This document shows positions 17,319-26,905 of a DNA stretch of 64,000 nt, piece after piece. Position 1 is the first letter of the stretch, and every line of letters starts with the position of its first letter. The notes under the pieces are model-generated. The model had not been told where the DNA came from. It ran no database searches and saw only the letters and a list, made by a program, of their open reading frames with translations. The stretch is from Viridibacterium sp035456105 (GTDB lineage Bacteria > Pseudomonadota > Gammaproteobacteria > Burkholderiales > Rhodocyclaceae), in NCBI GenBank assembly GCA_035456105.1, contig DATIDV010000048.1, positions 62,001-126,000 on the forward strand, written 5' to 3'. A program made the translations under genes and the position numbers.

Positions 17319-18311
17319 TCAGGCCCGGTCGAGCTTTTTCAGTGAGGACAGAACGTCTTCCGCTGGAATGTCGCTGACATCCATCGTTTCCGTCTGGAGC
17401 AACTCGTAAGGCACGCCCCAGGGGCGCCAGCGTGCCGCATCGGACTTGCCGAACAGGCAGACGATGGGTTTGCCGACTGCGGCGGCCAGATGCATGTGGC
17501 CGCCATCCGAGCAGACGATGCGATCACAGACGGACAGTCCGGCAATCAGATCGCCCAGTTGTAGCGTCGGGCAGGCATGCAGGGGCAAATCACGGCAAGC
17601 CTCGAGAATCTCGCGTGCCTTGCGATCGTCGCCGGGATGTAGCGGGTTGTTTTCGTCGCCGGGCGACCAGAACAAGGCAAAGCGGGTCTGCGGGTTGGCG
17701 GCATGCTGTGCCCGCATGACTTCGACGAAACGCTCTGCGGGCCAGCGCTGCGAGGGCTTGCGCGAACTGATGTGCACACCGATCAACAGCCCCGTGGTGT
17801 CGCCCTTGAACTGGGCGCGGATATTGTTCTGTGTGTCGCTGCTCGGGTAAATGCGCGCAGCAGGCAATTCGTCACGCGATATGCCCAAGGCTCCCAGGAT
17901 ATTGGCCGTGCGCTCGACCTCGTGCAGCGCTGCCGGGCTGGCCGGCACATCATCCTGCGCAACGATGCGTTTGGCGCCGACCAGCTTTGCCATGCGTCGC
18001 GCGCTGGCTTGCGTGCCGCTGGCGGGCAGGAGCACCAGATCGAGGTCGGCGTGACGCAGTCGCCACAGCACGCGCAGGCGTTGCCACAGAGCCGCCAGCC
18101 TGCTTTCGCCATGGGCCAGATGCTTGGCCTTGGTGTAGGTGAATATGGCGTCGAGATCGGGATTGTCGCGCAGCACTTCGGCGTTGTAGCGCGTGACCAG
18201 TGCGCCGATCCAGGCGTCAGGATAGGTTTCGCGCAGGCGCCGGATCAGCGGTAGCGTGCAGACCAGATCGCCGATATTGTCGCGGCGGATGACGAGAATG
18301 CGATTGTGCAT
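17319..18311 (-). CDS. GT9-family glycosyltransferase (ADP-heptose:LPS heptosyltransferase-like)
   Basis: 330 aa. The N terminus ILVIRRDNIGDLVCTLPLIRRL and the donor-binding C-terminal part (IVCSDGGHMHLAAAVGKPIVCLFG) are diagnostic for GT9 heptosyltransferases that add heptose to the LPS inner core on the cytoplasmic side of the inner membrane. It lies 5 bases behind the O-antigen-ligase-like gene and is probably co-transcribed. Which heptosyltransferase (WaaC, WaaF or WaaQ-like) cannot be decided here. Confidence 0.88.
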   Translation of the reverse strand: MHNRILVIRRDNIGDLVCTLPLIRRLRETYPDAWIGALVTRYNAEVLRDNPDLDAIFTYTKAKHLAHGESRLAALWQRLRVLWRLRHADLDLVLLPASGTQASARRMAKLVGAKRIVAQDDVPASPAALHEVERTANILGALGISRDELPAARIYPSSDTQNNIRAQFKGDTTGLLIGVHISSRKPSQRWPAERFVEVMRAQHAANPQTRFALFWSPGDENNPLHPGDDRKAREILEACRDLPLHACPTLQLGDLIAGLSVCDRIVCSDGGHMHLAAAVGKPIVCLFGKSDAARWRPWGVPYELLQTETMDVSDIPAEDVLSSLKKLDRA

Positions 18312-18316
18312 ATTCG

Positions 18317-19582
18317 TCAGGCTGGCTTGTGTGCGGGCTCGTCACGCTTGCTGCGTACGTCGAGTGCCAGCAGAAGACCCAGGCCCAGCGCCGCCAGCAT
18401 GCCGTGCTCGTGGTGCAGGGTGGTATTGAACAGGCCGCCTGCAAAGACGACGAACCAGCCCGACCAGCCTGCCCCCCAGCTCAGCCAGCCGGTCAGGTCG
18501 GTCGTCGCGGACGGGCGACGCCGCCACAGTGCAACCATCCAGGAGAAGCCAAGTACCAGCAGCACGCCGATACCCAGCAGACCACGTTCGGCCAGCGTAT
18601 TGAAGTAAACGTTGTGAGCATGGCTTGAGAAGAGGAAGCGATCGCGCGCGTAAGTTTCGCCGCGCTCCTTGACCCAGGCTTCGACCTGGTCGGGTGATAT
18701 GGCTGAGAAATTCGCGGGGCCGACACCGGTAAGCGGGCGATGGCGCCACACTTCGACGGCGGTGTTGAAGGCTTCGGCGCGTTCAGACGTGATGCGACCC
18801 GTCTGGATATTCAGTTCGGTCTTCTGGATCAGCTTGGGGTCAAGCGCCAGCGCCGTAGCGGCGACGGCCAGCCCCATCAGTGCAATGGGCCACAGTCGGA
18901 TCTTGCGTATGCGCGCGAACAGAATCAGAAAACCGCCAACGGCGAGCAGATAGGCAAGCAGTGCGCCGCGGCTACCGAATGACACCATGACCGCCAGCAT
19001 GACGAGTGCGACGATGAGTGTCAGCGCGCGGTCGCGCTGATTGCGCACTGCGGTCACAAACCACACCGCTGCGGCCATCACCACACTCAGGCTGGCGATG
19101 CCTACGCCGTACAGGGCCGAGTGGTTAACATGCCCGACGGAGTTGAGTTGCAGCCATATGCGTTTGGGATCTGTAGCGAGAACCCAGTAGCCGTGGACGA
19201 CGCCGGCCAGCGTCGCCGCGATGAGGCACACGGTCAGCACGAGGATTTGACGAGCACTGAGGCGCGAACGTGAAATCATCCAGCCCAGTGACACGTAGCC
19301 GACAATGTCGCCAAGCTCGCGCCAGGAGTGCGGGTAGGGCGAGGCCGCCAGAACGTCAATGACCGGTATGGAGATCAGGGCTGCAAACAAGGCGTTCCAG
19401 CCCATCGGCAGGTAGCCCCAGTTGCGTGTCTGCGCGCTGCGGCCGATCCATAGAAACAGAAACAGGGCCCAGAAAATGTTCTTCGGTGCTTCCACAAGGG
19501 GCAGGGCAATCGAGAACAGGCACAGCAGGACGAATTCGGCGCGATTCAGGGCGCGATCCGAAGGACTTATGTCACGCAGCAT
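18317..19582 (-). CDS. O-antigen ligase / Wzy-like membrane protein
   Basis: 421 aa from the ATG at 19582; a GTG at 19633 would add 17 residues. About ten to twelve hydrophobic helices. The Wzy_C signature region contains SFGSRGALLAYLLAVGGFL, RPLTGVGPANFSA and SHAHNVYFNTLAERGLLG, where the HxxN and ExG residues are the usual ligase/polymerase motif. It would join O-antigen or another glycan to lipid A-core in the periplasm (WaaL role) or polymerise it. It heads a two-gene unit with the GT9 gene and is divergent from the GT4 gene at 19742. Confidence 0.83.
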   Translation of the reverse strand: MLRDISPSDRALNRAEFVLLCLFSIALPLVEAPKNIFWALFLFLWIGRSAQTRNWGYLPMGWNALFAALISIPVIDVLAASPYPHSWRELGDIVGYVSLGWMISRSRLSARQILVLTVCLIAATLAGVVHGYWVLATDPKRIWLQLNSVGHVNHSALYGVGIASLSVVMAAAVWFVTAVRNQRDRALTLIVALVMLAVMVSFGSRGALLAYLLAVGGFLILFARIRKIRLWPIALMGLAVAATALALDPKLIQKTELNIQTGRITSERAEAFNTAVEVWRHRPLTGVGPANFSAISPDQVEAWVKERGETYARDRFLFSSHAHNVYFNTLAERGLLGIGVLLVLGFSWMVALWRRRPSATTDLTGWLSWGAGWSGWFVVFAGGLFNTTLHHEHGMLAALGLGLLLALDVRSKRDEPAHKPA

Positions 19583-19741
19583 GGCGGGAAAGGCGGGGGT
19601 ATTGGGGGGGCAATGATAGCGCAGCGTCGTCACCGTCGCGTCCTCGCTTACAATTGCAGCCCTGCTACCGGTCGCAGCCGCCGAACCCTTTATCGCCTAC
19701 CGAAACGGCCAGTCGCCGCATCCCGTGTTCTCAGGTCCGCC

Positions 19742-20854
19742 ATGTCATCAATACCCAGCCGCCACGTACTGCTCGCCATCGACTCGTTGACCGGGCGTGG
19801 TGCCGAGAAAGTAGTGGTCAATCTGGCTGAGGCGCTGTTGGCGTTAGGCCATCGCGTCAGCATCGTCATCTATGAAGACGTCGTCGAATTCGAGGTCGAT
19901 GCACGCATCCAGATTCACCGCCTGAATCCGGCGGCACGCGGCGGCATCCGCTTGCTGAGCCGCCTGACGGATAACGCCAATGTGCGCCTGTTCAAAAACC
20001 TGCTGAAACAGATCGAGTCCGAACAAGGCAGGGTGGACTTGATCCTGTCGGCCCTGCCGCGCATCGACCGCATTCTGTCGCGGATCCGGGATGATCGCAT
20101 TCATCACGTGATCCACAACGCCTTGTCGCTGCAGAACAGTATTCGCAAAAACGGCTGGCGTAAGAAGCTGGTGCGCATATGGCATGCCAAGCGCATATAC
20201 GATGGGCGTCAGATCATCGGCGTATCGGCTGGCGTTGGCGAAGACCTGAAAAGCTACGTCAAGGTGCGCCCGGCAAGCTTGCATACCATATACAACCCGT
20301 TCCCCTTCGATCGACTGCTGGCGCTTGCTGCCGAGCCTTTCGAGCCGCCAGCAACAGACTATCTCCTGCATGTTGGAGCCTTTACCCTTAAACAGAAGCG
20401 TCAGGATGTGCTCCTCGAGGCCTTCGCCGCGTCTGGCTTGAGGTGCAAGCTGGTGTTGCTCGGCAAGGGCAAGGATGAAGTGAAGATTCGCGACATCATC
20501 AAGCGTTGTGGCCTCGAAGATCACGTGATCCTCGCCGGGTTCCAGATCAATCCTTATCCGTGGATTCGAAAGGCCCGCCTGGTGGTGCTTTCGTCCGACT
20601 ACGAAGGCTTCGGCAATGTGCTGGTGGAGGCGATGGCAGTTGGCACCCCTGTGTTGTCGACGGACTGTCCGACAGGGCCTCGCGAAATTCTTGCGGGGGA
20701 GATGAGCGCGTCGCTAGTGCCGCTAGGTGATGTGCTGGCACTGTCGCAGAAAATGAAAGCCTTCTACGTGCATCCGCCAAAAATCGATGCACAGAGCCTC
20801 GATCGTTTTTCTGCGGCGGCAGTGGCTGGCGAATACCTCAAGCTTATTGGTTGA
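19742..20854 (+). CDS. Group 1 (GT4) glycosyltransferase
   Basis: 370 aa. N-terminal LLAIDSLTGRGAEKVVVNLAEALLALGH is the acceptor-side Gly-rich loop. The donor-side C-terminal domain has VLLGKGKDEVKIRDIIKRCG, VVLSSDYEGFGNVLVEAMA (EX7E motif) and GTPVLSTDCPTGPREIL. GT-B fold, cytoplasmic, for LPS core or polysaccharide. The start at 19742 is preferred over 19613 because residues before it look non-coding. It is followed 15 bases later by a GT9 gene on the same strand. Confidence 0.87.
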   Translation: MSSIPSRHVLLAIDSLTGRGAEKVVVNLAEALLALGHRVSIVIYEDVVEFEVDARIQIHRLNPAARGGIRLLSRLTDNANVRLFKNLLKQIESEQGRVDLILSALPRIDRILSRIRDDRIHHVIHNALSLQNSIRKNGWRKKLVRIWHAKRIYDGRQIIGVSAGVGEDLKSYVKVRPASLHTIYNPFPFDRLLALAAEPFEPPATDYLLHVGAFTLKQKRQDVLLEAFAASGLRCKLVLLGKGKDEVKIRDIIKRCGLEDHVILAGFQINPYPWIRKARLVVLSSDYEGFGNVLVEAMAVGTPVLSTDCPTGPREILAGEMSASLVPLGDVLALSQKMKAFYVHPPKIDAQSLDRFSAAAVAGEYLKLIG

Positions 20855-20869
20855 TAACTACTGGCTGAT

Positions 20870-21889
20870 ATGAAAATTCTCATCGTCAAACGCGACAAGC
20901 TTGGTGACCTCCTTCTTACCACGCCAATGCTGGCCTGGCTCAAACAGGTCCTGCCGGATGCTGAACTGCATGTGCTGGCCAATGACTACAATGCTTGGGT
21001 CATCGATGGCAACCCGCATACGGATCATGTCTGGGTGCTGCCACGGGTGCGTTCTGCGGGCAGGTTGCGTTTGGGGGCCGCTTGGCGAACGGCACGCATG
21101 CTGTGGCAACTTCGCCGTGAGAAATTCGACTGGGTGCTGGTGGGTAATGGAGAGGAGTCCCCGCGGGCAATCGAACGGGGCCTGTCGGTGCGTGCCAGGC
21201 GTACGGTTTCGTATTGCATGAAGCCCGGAGACTGGCCACGGCTGACTGACCCCTTGCCCGTGCCAATGGATATGCACGAAAGTCGCCGGCTGGCGAACCT
21301 CGCTACCCCACTTGGTCTGGAGGTCCCGGCCGAACTACCGCCGCCGCAGTACGTCCTGCCACAGGCAAGTAAGGCTATTGCTATTGCATGGCTGGCGCAG
21401 CATGGCCTGCCTGTAGGCGGTTATGTCGTACTCGGGCTCGGTGCGCGTCGCGCCAAGAAACAGCCTTCCACTGCGCAGGTGCTCGAATGGTCGGCACAGA
21501 TTGCGCAATGCTGGGGTTTGAAGACCGTCTTCATGTGGACACCGGGGACCAGTGATAACCCGCTCTATCCTGGTGATGACGAAGTGGCCGAACCGGTGCT
21601 GGCCGCTCAATCGCCGCACATCGTGCCCTTTCGCGGCCCACTGAAAGAGGCCATAGCACTTGTATGGCATGCGCGTACATCATTGTTTCCGGACAGTGGC
21701 CTGATGCATTTTGCTGCCGCGAGCCCTGGTGGCGTCCTGGGTTTTTTTGCCGAAACAGACGTATCTCCCCCTCCATCGCAGTGGGGGCCAATCGGCCCGA
21801 AAGCTCACTGGCTGGAGGCCGAGCTTGCTGTTTCAGATCTTGATTCAGCCCGGGTCATGAATGTTCTGGGCGAGCTGATCGAGGAGTAA
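20870..21889 (+). CDS. GT9-family heptosyltransferase-like protein
   Basis: 339 aa. MKILIVKRDKLGDLLLTTPML matches the GT9 N terminus. The C-terminal half has LGARRAKKQPSTAQ, a PGDDE-like region, SLFPDSGLMHFAAASPGGVLGFFAET and WGPIG. The conserved PDSGLMH core is the nucleotide-sugar site. Probably in one transcript with the GT4 gene upstream. Converges on the acyltransferase gene with a 19-base gap. Confidence 0.87.
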   Translation: MKILIVKRDKLGDLLLTTPMLAWLKQVLPDAELHVLANDYNAWVIDGNPHTDHVWVLPRVRSAGRLRLGAAWRTARMLWQLRREKFDWVLVGNGEESPRAIERGLSVRARRTVSYCMKPGDWPRLTDPLPVPMDMHESRRLANLATPLGLEVPAELPPPQYVLPQASKAIAIAWLAQHGLPVGGYVVLGLGARRAKKQPSTAQVLEWSAQIAQCWGLKTVFMWTPGTSDNPLYPGDDEVAEPVLAAQSPHIVPFRGPLKEAIALVWHARTSLFPDSGLMHFAAASPGGVLGFFAETDVSPPPSQWGPIGPKAHWLEAELAVSDLDSARVMNVLGELIEE

Positions 21890-21908
21890 ATCGTCGTCTT
21901 GAGGTCGG

Positions 21909-22460
21909 CTAGCGATCGCGCAAGCGTCTGGCTGGCACCCCGACCCATATTTCGTTCGCCGGGACGTCCCCAGTGACCACGGCGCCCGCGCCAATGACGA
22001 CACCGTCGCCGATGGTTACCCCGGCCAGTACGACGGCATTGGCTCCAACCCACACATCCTGACCGATCGTTATTGGCTGCGTCTGGTTGGGCTGTTGCTG
22101 TATAGGCGTGCCTGCGGCGATGCCATGTTGGTAGGAAATGATCTTCGCGCCGGGACCGATCAGGCTACCATCACCGATCTGTATGCCTCCAGCGCCATTG
22201 ACAATTGCATAATTGTTGATCTCGACGCGATTTCCAAGCGTCACATAGCCCCGTCCAGTTTGCAATATCGCATAGCGATTCAGCGTGCAATCCACGCCCA
22301 TGTGAATCCGGCCCTTGCCCGCGTCTAACGTACAGAAACGGTGCAGTTTACAGCGCGCACCTAGCTTGATATTGCGATGGCCTTTGAGCTGAACGCCGGG
22401 CTCGATGCGTGCACCGACGCGCATGCGCATCTGCAATGCGTACCACCAGGTGCTCAGCAT
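21909..22460 (-). CDS. Hexapeptide-repeat acyltransferase
   Basis: 183 aa left-handed beta-helix protein with many I-G-x-x-x-x turns (INNYAIVNGAGGIQIGDGSL, IGPGAKI, IGQDVWVGANAVVLAGVTIG, VIGAGAVVTGDVP). It is similar to the WcaF/NodL/CysE-type sugar O-acetyltransferases, so it may acetylate a core or O-antigen sugar. Two bases separate it from the DUF4254 stop upstream; the true start (22460) is within a longer open frame. Last gene of a four-gene glycan operon. Confidence 0.85.
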   Translation of the reverse strand: MLSTWWYALQMRMRVGARIEPGVQLKGHRNIKLGARCKLHRFCTLDAGKGRIHMGVDCTLNRYAILQTGRGYVTLGNRVEINNYAIVNGAGGIQIGDGSLIGPGAKIISYQHGIAAGTPIQQQPNQTQPITIGQDVWVGANAVVLAGVTIGDGVVIGAGAVVTGDVPANEIWVGVPARRLRDR

Positions 22461-22462
22461 GC

Positions 22463-23065
22463 TCAGGCCTTCTTTCCATACAGGTACGGATTCAGCGTCG
22501 CGTCGTTGTACATCTTGAACTGGCGATACACCTTGTAATACGCCGTGCCTGCGGCACAGTCTGCCAGCAGTTGTTCCAGACAGTTTGCCAGATCGCTGCG
22601 CTGTTCCAGCAGGCGTGCGTGCTTGGCTTTGCAGGTCGCGATGTGTTCGGCGCTGGCGTCGGTGCGCTGCGTCTGCAAACCCATATGGAATATCTTCAGC
22701 GCCACGATGGAGATGCGGTCGATGATGCTGCCCGCCGTTTCGCTGTTGAGGCGGCAACCGGGCTTCTGCGCCACGTCGACGAATGCTGTCAGGATGACTT
22801 CGTCCATGCGCTCGATGGCATCGTTGCGCTTCTGGTTGAAGCCGTCAATCGCGCGCTTGTTGGCGGCGATCTCGCTGTCGGCCACATCCTTGCGGCGCGC
22901 CAGATCTTCTTCGTCCCACAGGGAGTTGTTGAAGCGGTGGTTTAGTTCGATGAACTGCCACAGACCCGAATTGAACTGTGCGGGCGACTGCTTTGCCCAG
23001 TTGCGATCGGCAACGCATTTGTCATGAAAGGTAATGATGTCGGCGGATTTGATGATGGCGTTCAT
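22463..23065 (-). CDS. DUF4254 family protein
   Basis: 200 aa, all-helical, rich in charged residues (MNAIIKSADIITFHDKCVAD at the start, FNNSLWDEEDLARRKDVADS inside). DUF4254 proteins are typically found in LPS heptosyltransferase clusters, and their role is not established. The start at 23065 overlaps the GT9 stop upstream by 4 bases (ATGA), which argues for translational coupling and against the longer frame. No signal peptide, so cytoplasmic. Confidence 0.82.
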   Translation of the reverse strand: MNAIIKSADIITFHDKCVADRNWAKQSPAQFNSGLWQFIELNHRFNNSLWDEEDLARRKDVADSEIAANKRAIDGFNQKRNDAIERMDEVILTAFVDVAQKPGCRLNSETAGSIIDRISIVALKIFHMGLQTQRTDASAEHIATCKAKHARLLEQRSDLANCLEQLLADCAAGTAYYKVYRQFKMYNDATLNPYLYGKKA

Positions 23066-24270
23066 GGCGTGCTCGCGTGTAAGTTTGTAGAGTCGCTGAG
23101 TGTGGAATGCCCGCACGGGAAAACCGCGGGCGATGCTTCAAGCAATTGCTGGCAGGCATCGAGCACATTGTCGAAGCTGATGTGCTCCATGCATAAGCCT
23201 TGTCCGCAGTGTGGGGCCTGCGGGCTGGTCGGAACGGCAGAGGCGGCGTCGAAGCCGCGGCCACAGCGCTGTACCCATTCGAGCCTGCGCCGGAAAATGA
23301 TCTGCTGGTTGCGGCAGGCAATCGTTGCTGACAAGGCGATGGCGGGCGTGTTGCGATAGAACGGTGCGTAGGCGCAGAGCACGTCGGAGCCCGGCCCGAA
23401 CAGCGTGACCGTCGGCGTGGCGCTGATGCGCCCCATGTGCGTGACGCCCGTATCCGGCCCGACCAGCAGGCGCGCGCCGCGCAACAGGTGCGCCAGTTGC
23501 AGCAGGTCGAGCTGCCCGGCGTAGTTGCGAAAGCGTCCCTGCGGATCGGCTGAGGCGACCAGCGTAGTCTCCTTTTTGCCCGCGCTCCATACCGGCGTGA
23601 TGCCACGTGCCAGCAAGGCCTCAGCGAGCGCAGTCCAGCGCTCGGCCGGCCAGAACTTGAGCGGCGTGCTGGCGCCCAGATGCAGTACTGCATAGGGCGT
23701 ATCCGGCAGGGCGAAATCCACGCAGGGTGGCAGTGGCCATTGCGACGCAGAAAAAGCGGGTGCGTCTTCGCCAAGAGCGAGGCTGGCAAAAATCTCCGGC
23801 AGGGCGGCGGGCTTGGCTGGCCAGTCGTGCTGTTCATCGACGAACCAGTTCTTGTAGTCCGGCGTGTCGCCCGATTGCGCCACGATGTGGCGTGCGCCGA
23901 GTCCGCGCGCCAGCCAGCTGTAGCGGCTGTCGCCCGGCACCAGGGCGAGGTCAAAACCACGCTGTCTCCACAGCGCACGCAAGGTCGATGCGTCGCGCGG
24001 ATCGTAGGCCATCGCCTGCACGCCCCAAGGCTTGCTCGCATACAGCGGCAGGATGGCCTTCGGGCAGGTCATGACGATTTCGGCTTGAGGATGGTTGTGC
24101 CGCAACTTAGCGAGTAATGCCGAAAGCATGACGGTGTCGCCGAGCAACAGGTGATGCGCGACGAGAATGCGTTGTGGGTCTTGCGGATAGCCACGCTTGC
24201 CCAGCCATGCACGCAGGCTGCCGGCCAGCAGCATGGGTTGCAATAAGAGACGTGATGGCAAGCGACTCAT
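23062..24270 (-). CDS. GT9-family heptosyltransferase-like protein
   Basis: 402 aa. It carries ILVAHHLLLGDTVMLSALLAKLRHNHP in place of the usual R-x-D/N-x-GD start (here HLLLGD), and a C-terminal ARLLVGPDTGVTHMGRISATPTVTLFGPG that is classic for the GT9 donor site. A His/Cys-rich extra C-terminal stretch (CRNQQIIFRRRLEWVQRC, then CGRGF and CGQGLCMEH) is unusual and might bind metal. The gene overlaps GT4 upstream and DUF4254 downstream by 4 bases each. Confidence 0.85.
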   Translation of the reverse strand: MSRLPSRLLLQPMLLAGSLRAWLGKRGYPQDPQRILVAHHLLLGDTVMLSALLAKLRHNHPQAEIVMTCPKAILPLYASKPWGVQAMAYDPRDASTLRALWRQRGFDLALVPGDSRYSWLARGLGARHIVAQSGDTPDYKNWFVDEQHDWPAKPAALPEIFASLALGEDAPAFSASQWPLPPCVDFALPDTPYAVLHLGASTPLKFWPAERWTALAEALLARGITPVWSAGKKETTLVASADPQGRFRNYAGQLDLLQLAHLLRGARLLVGPDTGVTHMGRISATPTVTLFGPGSDVLCAYAPFYRNTPAIALSATIACRNQQIIFRRRLEWVQRCGRGFDAASAVPTSPQAPHCGQGLCMEHISFDNVLDACQQLLEASPAVFPCGHSTLSDSTNLHASTP

Positions 24271-25385
24271 CGCTGTCGCGCCGCACCGAGGAAAATCGCT
24301 TCCATGCGGTCCAGCATGCGTTCCAGACTGCAGTGTTCCATTGCAAAATCATGCGCACGCTCGCCGAGCACTCGCGCAGCAGCCGGGTCGGCGTGTAGCG
24401 ACTGGATCGCGTCAGCAAGTTGTGGCGCGTCCTTCGGTGCGACGATCAGACCGGTGTGGCGATTCTCGATGATGTCGCGCATGCTGCCGACGGCCGTGGT
24501 GACGATGGGCAGGCCGACCAGCATGGCCTGCATCACTGCCTGCGACACACCTTCGTTGGCGTAAGAGGGCAGCGTGAATACGTCGAGCGCCTGCAGCCAG
24601 GGCACGACGTCCTTTTGTTCGCCGGCGAACTGCACGCGCGCGCTGATACCCAGTTCGCGCACCTTCTGTTCCAGCGCTCCGCGCTGCGGGCCGTGGCCGA
24701 CGATCAGCAGGCGCACGCGCGGGTCGGGCAATTGCGCCAGCGCTTCGAGCAGGTAGGCGTGGCCCTTCCACGAGCGCAGTGTGGCGACGATGCCGACCCA
24801 GAAGGCGTCCCCATCCAGACCGAGCTGTGCGCGTGCCATGACCTTGTCGCCGGGTCTGAAGCGCGTGGTATCGATTCCGGTCGGAATCGAGGTCGAGGCC
24901 TCTTCGCGTACACCGAGATTGTCGACCAGCTCGCGGCGCAACTGCTCACCGGTGGTCACGACGTGCGCCGCAGCCTTCGCGTAGAGCCAGCGATTCGCTA
25001 ACGAGACGTGCACCGGTGCCGAGATATGCCGTGTGCGTACGATGGGGGTGCGCGGCGTCAGCATGCGCACGGCGATGGCTGCGAGCCAGCTATCGGTCGA
25101 GCTGTGCGTATTGATCAGGTCGACTTCGTGGGCATTGGCGCTCAGCCAGCGGTACAGGGCCCGTAACGGGCCGAGGCGCTTCTTGAGTAGCGGTACCGCC
25201 ACGGCAGGCACGCCCCATTCCGCAGCACGCCGGTAAATGTGCGACTTGGCGGGCGCGAGAATGGTGACGCGATGACCGCGAGCGATCAGCCCACGCGACT
25301 CTTCGAGAATGCGGATTTCCTGCCCGCCCCAGCCACAGGAGGCTTCGGTGTGAACGATGTGCAGGGAACGGCGGGCGTTGGGCAT
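24267..25385 (-). CDS. Group 1 (GT4) glycosyltransferase
   Basis: 372 aa GT-B enzyme. N-terminal IVHTEASCGWGGQEIRILEE is a typical acceptor loop. The C-terminal domain has LRSWKGHAYLLEALAQLPD, LLIVGHGPQRGALEQKV and DVFTLPSYANEGVSQAVMQA (EX7E-like). It heads the operon GT4 - GT9 - DUF4254 - acyltransferase, with 4-base stop/start overlaps for the first three. Likely builds the outer part of the LPS core or another surface glycan. Confidence 0.88.
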   Translation of the reverse strand: MPNARRSLHIVHTEASCGWGGQEIRILEESRGLIARGHRVTILAPAKSHIYRRAAEWGVPAVAVPLLKKRLGPLRALYRWLSANAHEVDLINTHSSTDSWLAAIAVRMLTPRTPIVRTRHISAPVHVSLANRWLYAKAAAHVVTTGEQLRRELVDNLGVREEASTSIPTGIDTTRFRPGDKVMARAQLGLDGDAFWVGIVATLRSWKGHAYLLEALAQLPDPRVRLLIVGHGPQRGALEQKVRELGISARVQFAGEQKDVVPWLQALDVFTLPSYANEGVSQAVMQAMLVGLPIVTTAVGSMRDIIENRHTGLIVAPKDAPQLADAIQSLHADPAAARVLGERAHDFAMEHCSLERMLDRMEAIFLGAARQR

Positions 25386-25478
25386 GGAGGGATCGGCGCA
25401 AGAGGCCAGATTGAAGTCTGGCCGCGATTATACCGGCTCGCCACGTGCCGCCCCGAAGCGCGCGGGTTCAGGTGCAAG

Positions 25479-26894
25479 TCAGCTGTTCATGAAACCCAGG
25501 TCCGCCGCAGCGAAGTTGCCGATGTTGGGCAACACCAGCGGCAGGTCGGGCGTGGCGACGCCCATCCACTGCGCCAGCGTGGCGGCGTACTGATCGACCG
25601 AGGTGGTCGGCAGCAGGCGGCCGTTGCCAACATCGGTTGCGGTGCCCATGCGCACATCGGGGAACTGGCCGTAGATGCGCCCCCCCTTGACCGCGCCGCC
25701 GACGACAAAGTGATGGCCGCCCCAGCCGTGGTCAGTACCGTCGCCGTTGTTGAGCAGGGCGCGGCCAAAATCCGAGGCGCTGAATAGCGTGACCTTGTCG
25801 GCGACGCCGAGTTGTTCCATGCACTGCTGGAAGTAGGCGACCGAGCGGCCGACCGAGCCGAGCAATTCGGCCTGTTTGTCGAGCTGATGATCGTGGGTGT
25901 CGAAGCCGCCCAGTGTGACAAAGAAGACCTGTCTGCGTTGCTGCATGTTTTCATCATCGCGCACGCCGATCATGCGCGCCACGATGCGCAACTGTTGCGC
26001 CAGTTTGTCCTGCGCCAGATCCTGCGGAATCAGCACGCGCGGGTCGCTCTCAGGCAGTTTGGCGAGCGCGCCAGAGACCAGCCATTGCGCTTCAATTGAG
26101 CGGTTCACGACGGAGCTGTATTCCTGCTGCAACACGTCGCTGTCTGTCTGTAGCTGCGAAGCCATGATCTGCGCGCGCAAGGCTTCGGCGCCCTTCGTCG
26201 AGCCGTAGATGCTGGTGGCATTGAGCCGGTTGATGCTCACCGAGCCGCTATTGGTGATCTGGTACTGGATGGTCTTGTTGCTGGCCAGCAGCACGGCATT
26301 GCCGGATGTGGAGATGGCCGTGAACAGATGCTTTCCATTCATGCTCGACAGCAGGTCGCACATCTTGCCGCCCCAGCCGATCTTGGCGCCCTCGGGCGAG
26401 AAGGCCTGCCAGATGGCTTCCTGATCGTTATGCGAGAACAGCTTGGGCGGGCGCGCGATGTTGGTGCCCTTGAAGGTTGCCGCATCCTTGATCGGCACTA
26501 CCAGCGGGCCGACGTTGGCGATGATGGCGGCATTGCCCTTGTCGAACAGGCCCTGCATCGCGCCGAGCGAGGGGTGCAGCGCGAACTCGCGGCCAGGTGT
26601 GTTGGCGGCCTTGATCGGCAGCAGTGCGTCGCGTGTAATGGCGATATCACGGCGCGCGCCGGCGTAGCCTTCGTAGCCGGCCCGGTCATAGGGAATGACG
26701 GTGTTATGGCAATCATTGGCGCCGCGCATGAACAGGCAGACGATGGCGCGATAGTCTTTCGGGTCTGAACTTGCCACATTGGCCGCAGCAGCCGCGCCGA
26801 TGCCGGCGAGGCTCAGGCCGAAGGGGGCGGCGCCGCGCAGCAGGCCGAGTGCGGCGGTGCGGCGGAGAAATTCTCTGCGGGTGGCATTGCTCAT
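25479..26894 (-). CDS. DUF1501 family Tat-exported protein
   Basis: 471 aa. The N terminus MSNATRREFLRRTAALGLL is a twin-arginine signal. The start was chosen at 26894, where AGGA lies 6 bases upstream, over in-frame ATGs at 26897 and 26909. The body has RAIVCLFMRGANDCHNTVIPY, GKMCDLLSSM, FVTLGGFDTHDHQLDKQAEL, VTLFSASDFGRALLNNG and GTDHGWGGHHFVVGG, an alkaline-phosphatase/sulfatase-like fold with metal-type Asp/His clusters (GGFDTHD, SDFGR, DHGWGGHHF). Function unknown. It is coupled to the DUF1800 gene. Confidence 0.9.
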   Translation of the reverse strand: MSNATRREFLRRTAALGLLRGAAPFGLSLAGIGAAAAANVASSDPKDYRAIVCLFMRGANDCHNTVIPYDRAGYEGYAGARRDIAITRDALLPIKAANTPGREFALHPSLGAMQGLFDKGNAAIIANVGPLVVPIKDAATFKGTNIARPPKLFSHNDQEAIWQAFSPEGAKIGWGGKMCDLLSSMNGKHLFTAISTSGNAVLLASNKTIQYQITNSGSVSINRLNATSIYGSTKGAEALRAQIMASQLQTDSDVLQQEYSSVVNRSIEAQWLVSGALAKLPESDPRVLIPQDLAQDKLAQQLRIVARMIGVRDDENMQQRRQVFFVTLGGFDTHDHQLDKQAELLGSVGRSVAYFQQCMEQLGVADKVTLFSASDFGRALLNNGDGTDHGWGGHHFVVGGAVKGGRIYGQFPDVRMGTATDVGNGRLLPTTSVDQYAATLAQWMGVATPDLPLVLPNIGNFAAADLGFMNS

Positions 26895-26905
26895 CATTCT
26901 TCCTG

